A stretch of 64,000 nt of DNA from Stutzerimonas stutzeri (GCF_024448955.1 NZ_JAMOIH010000009.1:124001-188000); one strand, 5' to 3'. Shown: positions 17,642-26,015, numbered from the stretch's first letter. Made by a program: numbers and translations. The notes: a model not told the origin generated them from the sequence alone.

Positions 17642-18013
17642 TTACTTGCAGTTGCCGGTCTGCAGGCGGTTGAGGAACTCCATAGAGATAGGAGTTTGGA
17701 CTGTCGCAACCGATCTGATCGTGAGTTTTGTCCCGGCGGCCGTGGGTTCACCAAGAACGTAATCGGCGGGGTGTTCCTGAAAGCTTTGAGTATTGTATCG
17801 GACCACAAAGGAATGATCGAACTTGTCAAAGTCGCCGCGCACCGTATAGAAGCGACTGCAATACGGATAAGCAGTCAGGCTCTCATAGACTTCTTTGGCA
17901 GGCTTGTTCACTTCAACAACAGCATAGGGCTCGCGATGTTCAAGAGGCACTTGAGAACAGCTGACCAAGACCATCGATGCGATTACCAGTCCAAGGGTGT
18001 TTTTTAGGATCAT
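17642..18013 (-). CDS. Predicted lipoprotein
   Basis: 123 aa. It has a short signal peptide with a lipobox ending at C19 (SMVLVSC), so it should be lipid-anchored after export. The mature part contains EVYESLTAYPYCSRFYTV and is not recognised. I chose 18013 over the longer frame because it gives a proper signal sequence and has AGGAG upstream. It is the last gene before the right end of the integrated element and could be cargo that alters the host envelope, such as surface exclusion; that role is speculation. Confidence 0.75.
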   Translation of the reverse strand: MILKNTLGLVIASMVLVSCSQVPLEHREPYAVVEVNKPAKEVYESLTAYPYCSRFYTVRGDFDKFDHSFVVRYNTQSFQEHPADYVLGEPTAAGTKLTIRSVATVQTPISMEFLNRLQTGNCK

Positions 18014-18244
18014 TATTTGCCGCTCCTGATGGCAAAACAGCGGCGCGCTTTGTAGCACGCCGCCATTGGGCTCTCAATCCATGTTGTTCGGCTAACCACC
18101 GCGACGCCAGATAACTCCATTGCTTCTCGTGGGTTCGCTGTGTAACGATTCAATGAGCCATCAACCAACCCCATCAACGGCATCCACTCTTAGTGCGACG
18201 GGACCAACAGCTCAAAGAAACGAGCCGTGCTTATGGCTCTGAGC
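18014..18244. other. Right-end non-coding stretch of the element
   Basis: 231 bases between the lipoprotein start and attR with no open frame worth calling. It holds the lipoprotein promoter on the minus strand and, by position, probably the arm-type sites for the integrase. Confidence 0.45.
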
Positions 18245-18267
18245 TCGAATCCCGCCGGGTGCGCCAT
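18245..18267 (+). repeat. attR: right attachment repeat
   Basis: 22 of 23 bases match the tRNA-Arg 3' end at 10009-10031. The rest of the tRNA is absent, so this is the displaced 3' fragment and not a second tRNA gene. The one difference (G18259) would have made a U-G wobble in the acceptor stem of the original tRNA. Confidence 0.85.
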
Positions 18268-18273
18268 ATAAAG

Positions 18274-18304
18274 AAGGCCCTAGATGAAAATCTGGGGCCT
18301 TTTT
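18274..18304 (+). terminator. Displaced tRNA-Arg terminator
   Basis: A 12-bp stem (AAGGCCCTAGAT with ATCTGGGGCCTT, one T-G pair) closes on a GAAA tetraloop and is followed by TTTTT. It lies 7 bases after attR, exactly where the terminator of the uninterrupted tRNA would be. Confidence 0.85.
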
Positions 18305-18478
18305 CGTTTCGCGTCCCGCCATTGCAATTTTGGCGGACAGTTCTGCACACGCCACTCGCCAGGGCGAAGGCCTCATGTAGCAAGTGACGCCGCATAGGGT
18401 AAAGACTAAACAGCGGCGGGTCGGTATGGCGGCTATCGTGCTCAGCGTGTGGCCAGAAAATAGAGCCGAGGAACGCGG

Positions 18479-18847
18479 ATGATTGACTTCAATAACAAAG
18501 GCTTTTTCAAGCTGAAGCAGAACGACGAGTACGCGGAGCGGGTCAGCTCCCTTCTGCTGGACAGCGAGCAAGTTGTCGACGCGTACAAATCGATGCGCGA
18601 CGGCGTGGTGTTCACGACCAAGCGAATCATTGCGGTAAACGTGCAAGGCCTCACCGGGAGCAAAAAGGACTTCACCTCCCTGCCCTACAAGAACATCGTC
18701 GCCTATTCGGTGGAAACGTCCGGAACCTTCGATCTGGATTCGGAGCTGGAAATCTACTTTTCATCGTTGGGCAAAGTTAGGTTCGAATTCACCGGCAAGG
18801 CTTCGGTCGTTGAGATATCCAGGCACATATCCAGGCATCTGCTCTGA
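18479..18847 (+). CDS. Bacterial PH-domain protein
   Basis: 122 aa, consisting of a single bacterial pleckstrin-homology-like domain: EQVVDAYKSMRDGVVFTTKRIIAVNVQG followed by DFTSLPYKNIVAYSVETSGTFDLDSEL. This is the beta-sandwich pattern of small cytosolic PH proteins found next to transport or stress genes. The ligand is unknown. A GAGGAA ribosome-binding site precedes the ATG. It is the first chromosomal gene to the right of the integrated element. Confidence 0.85.
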   Translation: MIDFNNKGFFKLKQNDEYAERVSSLLLDSEQVVDAYKSMRDGVVFTTKRIIAVNVQGLTGSKKDFTSLPYKNIVAYSVETSGTFDLDSELEIYFSSLGKVRFEFTGKASVVEISRHISRHLL

Positions 18848-18879
18848 GGCATCCCGGGCTGGCGTTCACCAGTAATGCC

Positions 18880-19296
18880 TCAGTCCAGGAGCTGCGGGTT
18901 CCATACGATTTCCCAGAGGTGCCCGTCCGGGTCCTTGAAATAGCCTGAATAACCGCCCCAGAACGTCTCGTGTGGCGGCTTGACGATGACGGCTCCGGCC
19001 GTCTCGGCTATCGCCATGACGGCATCGACGTCGGCTTTCGACGCCACGTTGTGGCCCAACGTCATCTCTGTCGAACTGGCCGGACCGAGCTCCAGCCCCG
19101 TGTCATGAGCGATGCTGCTACGCGGCCAGAGCGCCAGGCGCAGGCCGGGTTGCAGATGGATGAACACTACCGCACCGTACTCGTAGGCCTCACCGGTGAT
19201 ACCTTCGCTCACGAAGCCGAGGCCGTCGCGGTAGAACTGCAATGACGCCTCGAGATCCTCGACCCCGAGGGTGATGACGGTAATTCGTGGTTGCAT
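18880..19296 (-). CDS. VOC-superfamily (glyoxalase/bleomycin resistance-like) protein
   Basis: 138 aa with the paired beta-alpha-beta-beta-beta modules of the vicinal oxygen chelate fold: ITLGVEDLEASLQFYRDGLGF at the start, and GYSGYFKDPDGHLWEIVWNP at the end, including the usual metal-ligand glutamate. Members bind a metal and act on varied small molecules; the substrate is not predictable. It is convergent with the PH-domain gene, with 32 bases between the stops. Confidence 0.85.
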   Translation of the reverse strand: MQPRITVITLGVEDLEASLQFYRDGLGFVSEGITGEAYEYGAVVFIHLQPGLRLALWPRSSIAHDTGLELGPASSTEMTLGHNVASKADVDAVMAIAETAGAVIVKPPHETFWGGYSGYFKDPDGHLWEIVWNPQLLD

Positions 19297-19688
19297 GAAC
19301 AGGCTCCGTAGCAGGCTGTACTAACGCGTCCTGTGATAGTAGTGCACGGCAACAACACGGATCTGATCACTTTCCCGACCGGCTTCAGATCCCTTTACTC
19401 GACCCCCAGGTTGAATGAGCGTCACGGCAGCGTCACCGAAACCGGCCTTGGTGGAGCAATCCCCGGATCAGCCAGCCCACGGCCTGCGTGCGTGAACAAA
19501 ACAGGTCCTTATGGACGTAGCGGCCGAAGCTCGGGACCCACAAGCGCTGGCTTCATTCCAGCTAGACAGCTGGGGATTATCATTCTGGCCGAGCGGGTGA
19601 AACCCGCTTCTCGGGATACTGCGCGCTGATTGAATAGGTTGGAACGAGTGGCGAAGCCTTAGTCCGACACCATCGGGCCGCAGGCGGC

Positions 19689-19880
19689 CTATCGGTCGGC
19701 CCCCGTGTCATGGCATGAGGCCGTAACCGTCGAGATAACGGCCGGTTCAGGCCGGCCAAGCTCCGATTCCGGGCTGTTTTCGGTGCGAATCCCCAACGCT
19801 GTCAGCAGCGTCTCGGTGACTTCCATGAATGAGTACCCATCGGCCCATATCTGAGTCTTAACGTTCAGCCTGTCATCCAT
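19689..19880 (-). CDS. Possible 63-codon hypothetical protein
   Basis: MDDRLNVKTQIWADGYSFME is preceded by AGGAAC at a workable distance. The N-terminal half reads like a real protein, but the C-terminal end is low-quality and there is no recognisable domain. It might be a remnant. Low confidence. Confidence 0.3.
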   Translation of the reverse strand: MDDRLNVKTQIWADGYSFMEVTETLLTALGIRTENSPESELGRPEPAVISTVTASCHDTGADR

Positions 19881-19943
19881 TTTTTTGTTCCTAAGCCGAG
19901 CATCCGCCGGCCATTAATTCAGTTGTCGTAATTTGCCGAAGTG

Positions 19944-19961
19944 GCAATACGCAACTATTGC
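19944..19961. promoter_or_regulatory. Inverted repeat in the mdcR upstream region
   Basis: GCAATA-N6-TATTGC lies in the AT-rich leader about 250 bases before the LysR-type start. LysR-type proteins commonly bind such interrupted dyads to autoregulate. No footprint-level evidence is available. Confidence 0.35.
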
Positions 19962-20213
19962 ATCAAGCATGCCACTATTTGGATACAGATTTTCTCTTTA
20001 ATATCAATAAGTTATAGATAAAATAATTTCCAAATGTCTTGCAAGTTGCATGACTGAGTTCGCAATTCCATGCGATGTGCATTTCAGATCATCGTTTCCG
20101 TCTGGGACGTTCGTGCGTTGCGATCAGCACAGCAAGCGGCAGCTGACTCCTACTGCCAAGCCCGAAGTTGGGCTGCGTTAGGCATAATCGACTGCCATTG
20201 CCTGAGCACCGCC

Positions 20214-21134
20214 ATGCAGATCGACGAAGAACTCACGCTGAAGAAGCTGGAAGTATTCCTGGCATTCATGCGCAGCGGAAACCTGAGCAAGGCGGCGGCT
20301 GAGCTCAATACCAGCAATGTCAGTGTGCACCGCGCAATTCATTCGCTGGAAAACGCGCTGCGCTGTCCGCTGTTCAAGCATGAAGGGCGCAATCTGATTC
20401 CGCTGGAAAGTGCCTACGTACTCGAAGAAAAGGCCCAGAAGCTGGTGCAGGACGTGCTGGAAACGGTGCGCCAGACACGGGAGGCCGCAGGCTTCTCAGC
20501 TGAGCGTTTTAAGCTCGGCGCGCTCTACTCGCTCACGGTGAAAACCGTGCCGCATCTGATCATGGGACTGAAACTGCGCCGCAGCGAACTCAACATCGAC
20601 CTGATCCTCGGCTCCAACATCGATCTGTTCTACAAGCTGAAGAACATGGAGCTGGATGCCATTCTGGTATCGCTGAACGAGAGCGTCAGCAACGATCCGG
20701 ACTGTGCGCAGTTGCCATTGTTCGCTGATGACATCTTTCTCGCCGCACCGGCCGATTCACCCTTCGCCCAGCAACCGGAGGTGGATCTGAGCGACTTGCG
20801 CGACGCGACCTTCATCACCCTCACCCAGGGCTTCGCCACCCATCAGGACGGCAACCGGGTGTTCCAGCAGGCAGGGTTCGAGCCGAAGGTGGCGATGCAG
20901 GTGAACGACATCTTCACCTTGCTGAGCATGGTCAATTCGGGAGTGGGTTATGCCCTGCTGCCGGGCCGGGTGGGGATGGTCTACGAATCCCGGGTCAAGC
21001 TGGTGCCGTTGCAGGCGCGCTATCACCTGCAGCAGCACATCGGCGTGGTGTTTCTGAAAGCCAAGGAGCGCGACCCGAACCTGCTCGCGCTCCTCGCCGA
21101 ATGCCGCATGTACAGTTTAAAGAACCCCAGCTGA
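20214..21134 (+). CDS. mdcR: LysR-type regulator of malonate decarboxylase
   Basis: 306 aa. The N-terminal winged helix-turn-helix (LKKLEVFLAFMRSGNLSKAAAELNTSNVSVHRAIHSLENAL) is followed by a two-lobed effector domain from about residue 95. The frame is open for 48 more codons upstream, but MQIDEELTLKKLEVF matches the usual start. It converges on madM with 21 bases between the stops and is the only regulator in the malonate locus, which supports the name MdcR. It probably activates the mdc/mad genes in response to malonate or a derivative; this follows from family knowledge. Confidence 0.85.
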   Translation: MQIDEELTLKKLEVFLAFMRSGNLSKAAAELNTSNVSVHRAIHSLENALRCPLFKHEGRNLIPLESAYVLEEKAQKLVQDVLETVRQTREAAGFSAERFKLGALYSLTVKTVPHLIMGLKLRRSELNIDLILGSNIDLFYKLKNMELDAILVSLNESVSNDPDCAQLPLFADDIFLAAPADSPFAQQPEVDLSDLRDATFITLTQGFATHQDGNRVFQQAGFEPKVAMQVNDIFTLLSMVNSGVGYALLPGRVGMVYESRVKLVPLQARYHLQQHIGVVFLKAKERDPNLLALLAECRMYSLKNPS

Positions 21135-21155
21135 ACCACGCGGCGGTTCCCCGGT

Positions 21156-21920
21156 TCAGCCGAGCAGGCCTCGCATGATGAAGAACAGCAGCGATGGGCC
21201 GAGCAGGCAGCCCAGCGCGGTATAGAACGCTGCGGTCAGGCAGCCGTAGGGCACCAGTTTCGGGTCGGTTGCCGCAAGGCCGCCGGCAACGCCGCTAGAG
21301 GTACCGATCAGGCCGCCGAATATCACTGCCGAGCGAGGGTTGTTCAGGCCGATCAGCGGCGCGAAGAAAGGCGTCGCCACCATCACCAAGATGGCCTTGA
21401 CCAAGCCTGCCGCGATGGAAAGGGCCATCACCTCGGAGCTGGCGCCGATTGCCGCACCGGTGACCGGGCCGACGATGTAGGTCACAGCGCCGGTGCCGAT
21501 AGTGGTCAGGCTGACCGCATCGGTGTAACCGAAGGCAACGGCCACTCCGACCCCCGCCACGAACGACGAGAAGACTCCGATGAACAACGCTAGCACGCCA
21601 ACGAAACCGGCGCGCTTGAGCTCCTCGACGCTGACGCCGAAGCCCGTGGCGACGATGGCAAAGTCACGCAGCATCGCACCGCCCAGAAGGCCGATACCGG
21701 AGAACATTGCGATATCCACCAGCCCCTTCTGTCCACCGGTAACCACGCCGCCGATGTAAGACAACAACAGGCCGATGAGGATGGCCACCGCCGAGCCATG
21801 CAGGCGGCCCTTGGTGAGCTTGTCCGAGAGCCAGTAGGACAGCCACATGGTGGCGCCGATGATGGCGAAGCCGCTGATCATGCCGTAGCCGGAGATCACT
21901 TTCATGAGGGATTCGTACAT
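21156..21920 (-). CDS. madM: Malonate transporter subunit MadM
   Basis: 254 aa, almost entirely hydrophobic with about eight or nine membrane segments (for example GFAIIGATMWLSYWL, VGVLALFIGVFSSFVAGVGVAVAFG). Glycine-rich turns such as GLIGTSSGVAGGLAATDPKLVPYG are typical of MadM. With MadL it forms a two-component carrier for malonate uptake coupled to protons or sodium. It starts 5 bases after madL. Confidence 0.92.
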   Translation of the reverse strand: MYESLMKVISGYGMISGFAIIGATMWLSYWLSDKLTKGRLHGSAVAILIGLLLSYIGGVVTGGQKGLVDIAMFSGIGLLGGAMLRDFAIVATGFGVSVEELKRAGFVGVLALFIGVFSSFVAGVGVAVAFGYTDAVSLTTIGTGAVTYIVGPVTGAAIGASSEVMALSIAAGLVKAILVMVATPFFAPLIGLNNPRSAVIFGGLIGTSSGVAGGLAATDPKLVPYGCLTAAFYTALGCLLGPSLLFFIMRGLLG

Positions 21921-21925
21921 GGCCG

Positions 21926-22339
21926 TTACCCCCGTGCGCTGCTGGTGGCGGGCTTGACCGAAGCGACCGGCTCGGCTTCAGGCTTTTTTCGGCCGATCCG
22001 GTCCAGCACCGGCACTAGAGCGAAGGCCACCGCCACCGCGGCGACACCGGCGAGAATGGCCATCGGACCGCCAGAAAGCGCGCCGTATACGTTCTGTTGC
22101 GCAGCCATGGCGACCACGATCGGGATGTAGACGGCGCTCCAGAACTTGATGCCCTGCTCCGATTCCGGATTGAACAGGCCGCGTTTTTTCAGATAGCTGC
22201 CGATCAGGATCAGCAGCACCATGGCGATACCAACGCCGCCGACGTTGGCCGGCACGCCGATCGCTTTGCCAAGCAGCTCGCCGATAAAGATACCGGTGAG
22301 GGTACACAAGGCCAGGAAGGCCACACCGAAAATAATCAT
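21926..22339 (-). CDS. madL: Malonate transporter subunit MadL
   Basis: 137 aa with four membrane segments (MIIFGVAFLALCTLTGIFIG, ANVGGVGIAMVLLILIGSYL, WSAVYIPIVVAMAAQQNVYG, ILAGVAAVAVAFALVPVL) and a polar tail. The length and motif order fit MadL, the small partner of MadM. It is the first transporter gene, 123 bases downstream of mdcH, and is probably part of the same transcript. Confidence 0.92.
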   Translation of the reverse strand: MIIFGVAFLALCTLTGIFIGELLGKAIGVPANVGGVGIAMVLLILIGSYLKKRGLFNPESEQGIKFWSAVYIPIVVAMAAQQNVYGALSGGPMAILAGVAAVAVAFALVPVLDRIGRKKPEAEPVASVKPATSSARG

Positions 22340-22462
22340 TGTTATTGTCCTTTTGGATTGCGCTCAGCCTGCCGAAGGCCTGGCGCGTGTTATCGAGGTA
22401 GTTGTTGTTATCCGTCGATCAGTAGGCGAGCAAGGCTCCCTCACCCTGATGAAGCACGCGAT

Positions 22463-23389
22463 CTATCGGCTCTGGCTGCCCTCCTGACGCAGCAAGGCGT
22501 CCAGTGTGTCCAACCGAGCGCCGTCGAAAGCGATCAGCGTACCCTGTTCGAAAACCCGTCGCGCCAGCCCGGTAAGCACGGAGCCGGGCGGCAGTTCGAT
22601 ATGCAGCCGCACACCGCGCTCGTAGGCAGTGCGCAGGGTGCCGTGCCAGTCGACGACGCGGCACATGTTGAAGGCGAGGTCATCGCGCAGACGCTCGGCA
22701 TCGAACACCGGGCGCGCCGACGAACCGCTGAGATAACGCAGGCGCGGAGCACGCAGGTTGACCTTGGCGAACGCTTCGGCCAGGTGCTGCGCCGGCGCGT
22801 CCAGCAAGGCGCAGTGCGAGGGCACACTCATCGCCAGGCGACGCGCGCATGAGGCGCCGAGAGCCTTGGCCTGAGCGGCAACCGCCGCCATGGCGGCGTC
22901 GCTGCCGGCGATGATGATCTGGTTGTCGGCATTGATGTTCGCCAGGTAGGCGGGCTCCGCAACTTCTGCCAGCAGGCTCTCTACGGTGCCCAGCTGGAGG
23001 CCGAGGATCGCCGTCATGCTGTAGCCTTCGGGGTAGGCTTCTTGCATCAGCTCACCACGTAGTGCCACCAGGCGCAGGGCGTCGGCGTAGTCGAGCGACT
23101 CGGCGACAACCGCCGCGGCATAGGCCCCTATGGACAGTCCGGCAACGTAATCGGGTCGCTGACCGTCGCGCATCAACAGACGCGCACCGGCGACGCCGGC
23201 GATCAGCAGGCAGAGCTGAACGGCGCGGGTCGAACGCAGCGCCTCGGCCGAGTCGAGCAGCAGCGCATCCTCGCCTAGCACTGCGCTGGCCTCTGCGAGG
23301 GTAGCGGCGACTTCCGGTGCGGAAGGCAGGCGATGGAGCATGCCCGGCTTCTGTGCGCCCTGGCCTGGGAAGGCGAACAGGCTGCTCAT
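22463..23389 (-). CDS. mdcH: Malonate decarboxylase epsilon subunit (malonyl-CoA:ACP transacylase) MdcH
   Basis: 308 aa with the acyltransferase fold: FAFPGQGAQ at the N-terminus, nucleophile S86 in GLSIGAYAA and the histidine in SVPSHCALLD. It transfers the malonyl group to the special acyl carrier protein MdcC when the holo enzyme is charged. The start is set by the ATGA overlap with mdcG (ATG at 23389-23387, TGA at 23388-23386); a longer open frame upstream is not used. Confidence 0.93.
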   Translation of the reverse strand: MSSLFAFPGQGAQKPGMLHRLPSAPEVAATLAEASAVLGEDALLLDSAEALRSTRAVQLCLLIAGVAGARLLMRDGQRPDYVAGLSIGAYAAAVVAESLDYADALRLVALRGELMQEAYPEGYSMTAILGLQLGTVESLLAEVAEPAYLANINADNQIIIAGSDAAMAAVAAQAKALGASCARRLAMSVPSHCALLDAPAQHLAEAFAKVNLRAPRLRYLSGSSARPVFDAERLRDDLAFNMCRVVDWHGTLRTAYERGVRLHIELPPGSVLTGLARRVFEQGTLIAFDGARLDTLDALLRQEGSQSR

Positions 23390-24009
23390 GCGGCCCGCTC
23401 CTCTAGCCAGGGATTGGCGACCAGGCGTGGTCCCTCGGCAGTCTTGACCAGCACCCGTGCCGCGCCGCTGGCCCATTCGCTGAGCGCGACGCCACCGAGC
23501 GGCGTTTCGAGTTGCAGATCAACACGACAGGCGCGACCTTCGAGCAATTGCAGCAGCGAGCGCGCTTCGCTGCGCGGCAGCGGCCATTCGGCTCTGAGCA
23601 GCAGGTCCAGATCGCTGTCCGGATGCGCCGCCGGCAGTCCGGTAGCGAGCTGAAAGCCAACGGAGCCCGTCACTCCCCACGGATGGCCGAAGGCTTCGAG
23701 CAACGGCCGCAGTTCGGCCAGCACGCGGAACACCGGCAGGTCTTCGCTGGCGCGACGCTCGAGCAGCTGCTCTGGAGTCAGCCGATGATTGACCGCAGCG
23801 ACCGGCATCAGCGGGGCCAGGCGCTGATCCCGCGTGGCCCCGCGCACGCCGACGGCGACCAACCCCGGCGCGACGACGGCACGACGCACGACCACCGGCT
23901 GCCCAGCGGCGAGCACGGCGACCGCCCAGGCCGGAGCATCGGCCGGCAACTGCTCGGGGCGCATGCCCCAGAGCAGGTCGTGGGGGCGCAGATCTTCAGG
24001 CTGGTACAT
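23386..24009 (-). CDS. mdcG: Phosphoribosyl-dephospho-CoA transferase MdcG
   Basis: 207 aa. The nucleotidyltransferase-like DSDLDLLLRAEWPL motif is in the middle, with RPHDLLWG at the start and EGPRLVANPWL at the end. It attaches the 2'-(5''-triphosphoribosyl)-3'-dephospho-CoA group to the serine of MdcC. The start at 24009 has GCAGGAG upstream and fits the family better than the longer frame to 24060. It overlaps mdcH by four bases. Confidence 0.92.
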   Translation of the reverse strand: MYQPEDLRPHDLLWGMRPEQLPADAPAWAVAVLAAGQPVVVRRAVVAPGLVAVGVRGATRDQRLAPLMPVAAVNHRLTPEQLLERRASEDLPVFRVLAELRPLLEAFGHPWGVTGSVGFQLATGLPAAHPDSDLDLLLRAEWPLPRSEARSLLQLLEGRACRVDLQLETPLGGVALSEWASGAARVLVKTAEGPRLVANPWLEERAA

Positions 24010-24072
24010 GGCTGTCTCCTGCTCGTGATGTCGGTTGCCGGACCACTGAGGCTGATTCACCGCCGCACGCCG

Positions 24073-24858
24073 TTACCACTGCGCGCGCAGCATCTCCCGC
24101 ACCCGCGACGACGCCTCGCGATTCGCCGCACCGAGGCGGCCGCGCAAATCGCTGCTACCTCCGATGTCCGCGACGGCCTTGGCGAGACAGTCGCGCACAC
24201 GCTGCAGGTCGTCCGCCGAGGGCTGCTCAATGCTGTCCACCGAGAGGGTTTCCCAGAGCAGGCCGAGGGTGGAGTAGTTGTCGATGTCGTAAGCCATTGG
24301 CGGCACGGACTCGGCCAGCGCCTCGAGTTCCTCGACACTGCGCAGGGTGATGCGGGCCGCGGCGGCCTTGCCCATGGCGTGCACCATCACACCCGGATCG
24401 CGCAACGCGATGATCCGCTGGGCCTGGTAACCGTGAGCGAGGAAGGCACCGGACATAGCCTTGCCAACCAGCAGGGCAACTACGGGATGCCCGGCCAGCC
24501 GTGCACGGGCATAGCCATCCACTGCACCGGCCAGCGCCTGGTGAATCCCTAAGGCTTCTTCGCGGCGGCCGTAGGCCTGACTCGGCACGTCGACGACGGC
24601 GACCAGCACGCGCTTGTCGGCCTTGTCGCGGTCGGCTTCGATGACTTCATCGACCGCCTTGCCCAGGCCCCAGCCTTCGAGCAGGCCGACTTCGCCATTG
24701 CGCGCGCGCGGGAATGGATTTTCGGCATCCGGCACCACGGCGATGTAGCGCGCGGTACGGTCACCGAGTGTGCCGTCGATGACCTTCACCGAGGCCGGAT
24801 AGCCCGCCAATTCCTGGCCACCAGCCAGGGCTTGCAACCAGTTCAGTCCACGGTTCAT
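24073..24858 (-). CDS. mdcE: Malonate decarboxylase gamma subunit MdcE
   Basis: 261 aa, a crotonase/carboxyltransferase-like subunit (GLLEGWGLGKAVDE, VPSQAYGRREEALGIHQAL, ALLVGKAMSGAFLAHGYQAQ). With MdcD it decarboxylates malonyl-S-ACP to acetyl-S-ACP. Its start overlaps the mdcD stop by four bases (24855-24858). Confidence 0.94.
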   Translation of the reverse strand: MNRGLNWLQALAGGQELAGYPASVKVIDGTLGDRTARYIAVVPDAENPFPRARNGEVGLLEGWGLGKAVDEVIEADRDKADKRVLVAVVDVPSQAYGRREEALGIHQALAGAVDGYARARLAGHPVVALLVGKAMSGAFLAHGYQAQRIIALRDPGVMVHAMGKAAAARITLRSVEELEALAESVPPMAYDIDNYSTLGLLWETLSVDSIEQPSADDLQRVRDCLAKAVADIGGSSDLRGRLGAANREASSRVREMLRAQW

Positions 24859-25721
24859 TGGGCATCTCCTTCATAGAGGGCACGCACCGCGGCGGCGTTG
24901 AGCTGGGTGCGGGTGTCGGCGTCGGCCAGGCGCTGCAGGTACCAGGCATGGCGGCGGCTGCGCGGCTGCGCAGGTTTGCCCAAGGCAAACAGCTCATGCA
25001 ATTGATCGCGGATGGCATCGGTGTCGTCGGCGACATAGGCGTCCACCAGGCCGCTGGCGTAGCGCTGCTCGCCCCCGGTCAGGCTCCAGATGAAGGGGCG
25101 GTCGCGGGAGTCGTATTCGTCGAGTCCGGCTTCCTGCTCGATCACTTGCGGGCCATTGAGGCCGACGCGGGCTTCGCGGGTGACGACCAGGTAGCTGCAC
25201 AGCCCGGCGGCGATGGACATGCCGCCGAAGCAGCCGACGGAACCGGCGACCACGCCGATCACCGGCTGGTAGTCGCGCAGCTCGACGATGGCCGCCTGAA
25301 TTTCGGCGATGGCCGCCAGCCCCAGGTTGGCTTCCTGCAGGCGCACGCCACCGGTTTCCAGCAAGAGCACGGCGCGGGTCGGGATGCCGTTGCGGTTGTC
25401 TTCGGCAGCCAGTTCCAGCAAGCCTGCGATCTTCGCGCCGCCGACTTCGCCCATGCTGCCGCCCTGGAAGGCGCCTTCGATGGCGGCGATCACTGCCGGC
25501 TGGCCGTTAATGGTTCCTTTCGCGACCACCACGCCGTCATCGGCCTGGGTGACAATGCCCTGCTTCGGCAGCCAGGGCGAGGTGACGCGGTCGAACGGAT
25601 CGAGCAGTTCGCGGAAGCTGCCTTCGTCCAGCAGCGCGCGGGCGCGCTCGCGGGCGCCGAGTTCGACGAAGCTGCGCGACTGAAGTAAACGGGCCACATT
25701 GTTAGCAGACGAATCAGTCAT
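24855..25721 (-). CDS. mdcD: Malonate decarboxylase beta subunit MdcD
   Basis: 288 aa with the carboxyltransferase-type core IAAIEGAFQGGSMGEVGGAK, LLETGGVRLQEANLGLAAIAE and GSVGCFGGMSIAAGLCSYLVV. It forms the decarboxylase with MdcE. It overlaps mdcC by 8 bases at its 5' end (25714-25721), in keeping with a tightly coupled operon. Confidence 0.94.
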   Translation of the reverse strand: MTDSSANNVARLLQSRSFVELGARERARALLDEGSFRELLDPFDRVTSPWLPKQGIVTQADDGVVVAKGTINGQPAVIAAIEGAFQGGSMGEVGGAKIAGLLELAAEDNRNGIPTRAVLLLETGGVRLQEANLGLAAIAEIQAAIVELRDYQPVIGVVAGSVGCFGGMSIAAGLCSYLVVTREARVGLNGPQVIEQEAGLDEYDSRDRPFIWSLTGGEQRYASGLVDAYVADDTDAIRDQLHELFALGKPAQPRSRRHAWYLQRLADADTRTQLNAAAVRALYEGDAQ

Positions 25722-26013
25722 GGCCGACCTCCTCCAATCCCTGCTCCAGACGCAGACGCACTACGCCGGGTGTGGCCCCAAAATCGTGAATATCGATGTT
25801 CAAGGCTGGCGGCATCTGCTCGCGGAACATCCGCTCGAACAGGTGCTGCCAGCGCTGCTCGGCGCCATTGACCGAGGTGACCACCTGGATCGCCAGCTTG
25901 CCGGCCTGGCCGGGTTCGAGCAGCACTTCCAGATCGCCCGAGCCGACCACGCCGACCAGGGCTTTGCCGCGGGCGGGTTGGCCGGCGGCAAATTCGAAAG
26001 ACAAGGTTTCCAT
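25714..26013 (-). CDS. mdcC: Malonate decarboxylase acyl carrier protein MdcC
   Basis: 99 aa, the usual size. The prosthetic group is bound to a serine in GVVGSGDLEVL; here this is S25, as in characterised homologues. The carrier cycles between acetyl and malonyl thioesters during biotin-independent malonate decarboxylation. It lies two bases downstream of mdcB. Confidence 0.94.
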   Translation of the reverse strand: METLSFEFAAGQPARGKALVGVVGSGDLEVLLEPGQAGKLAIQVVTSVNGAEQRWQHLFERMFREQMPPALNIDIHDFGATPGVVRLRLEQGLEEVGHD

Positions 26014-26015
26014 GT

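Larger units (their letters stand above)
10009..18267. mobile_element. 8.26-kb integrated element at tRNA-Arg(CCG)
   Basis: It is bounded by a 23-bp direct repeat. A tyrosine integrase gene at the tRNA end reads inward. Contents in order: integrase, HNH endonuclease and zinc-ribbon-like protein (minus strand), serine recombinase, two small genes, a protein with an HUH motif, a 55-codon gene and a lipoprotein (minus strand). The tRNA terminator now sits beyond the right end. Base composition is visibly more AT-rich than the flanks, especially 12.0-14.0 kb and 17.1-18.1 kb. No phage structural genes, mobilisation genes beyond the HUH protein, or plasmid partition genes are seen. It could be a small integrative replicative element or a phage satellite. 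Confidence 0.85.
19297..20213. other. 917-base stretch with at most one weak small gene; contains the mdcR promoter
   Basis: Apart from a doubtful 63-codon frame at 19689-19880, nothing codes convincingly. The left part (19340-19640) looks like decayed sequence with short palindromes. The segment 19920-20070 is strongly AT-rich and holds an inverted repeat (19944-19961), fitting the promoter and operator of the downstream LysR-type gene. Confidence 0.55.

Noticed and set aside
18245-18267. Second tRNA gene at the right end
   Set aside because: Only the 3' T-arm and acceptor end is present; no D-arm, anticodon arm or 5' acceptor strand. It is the att repeat.
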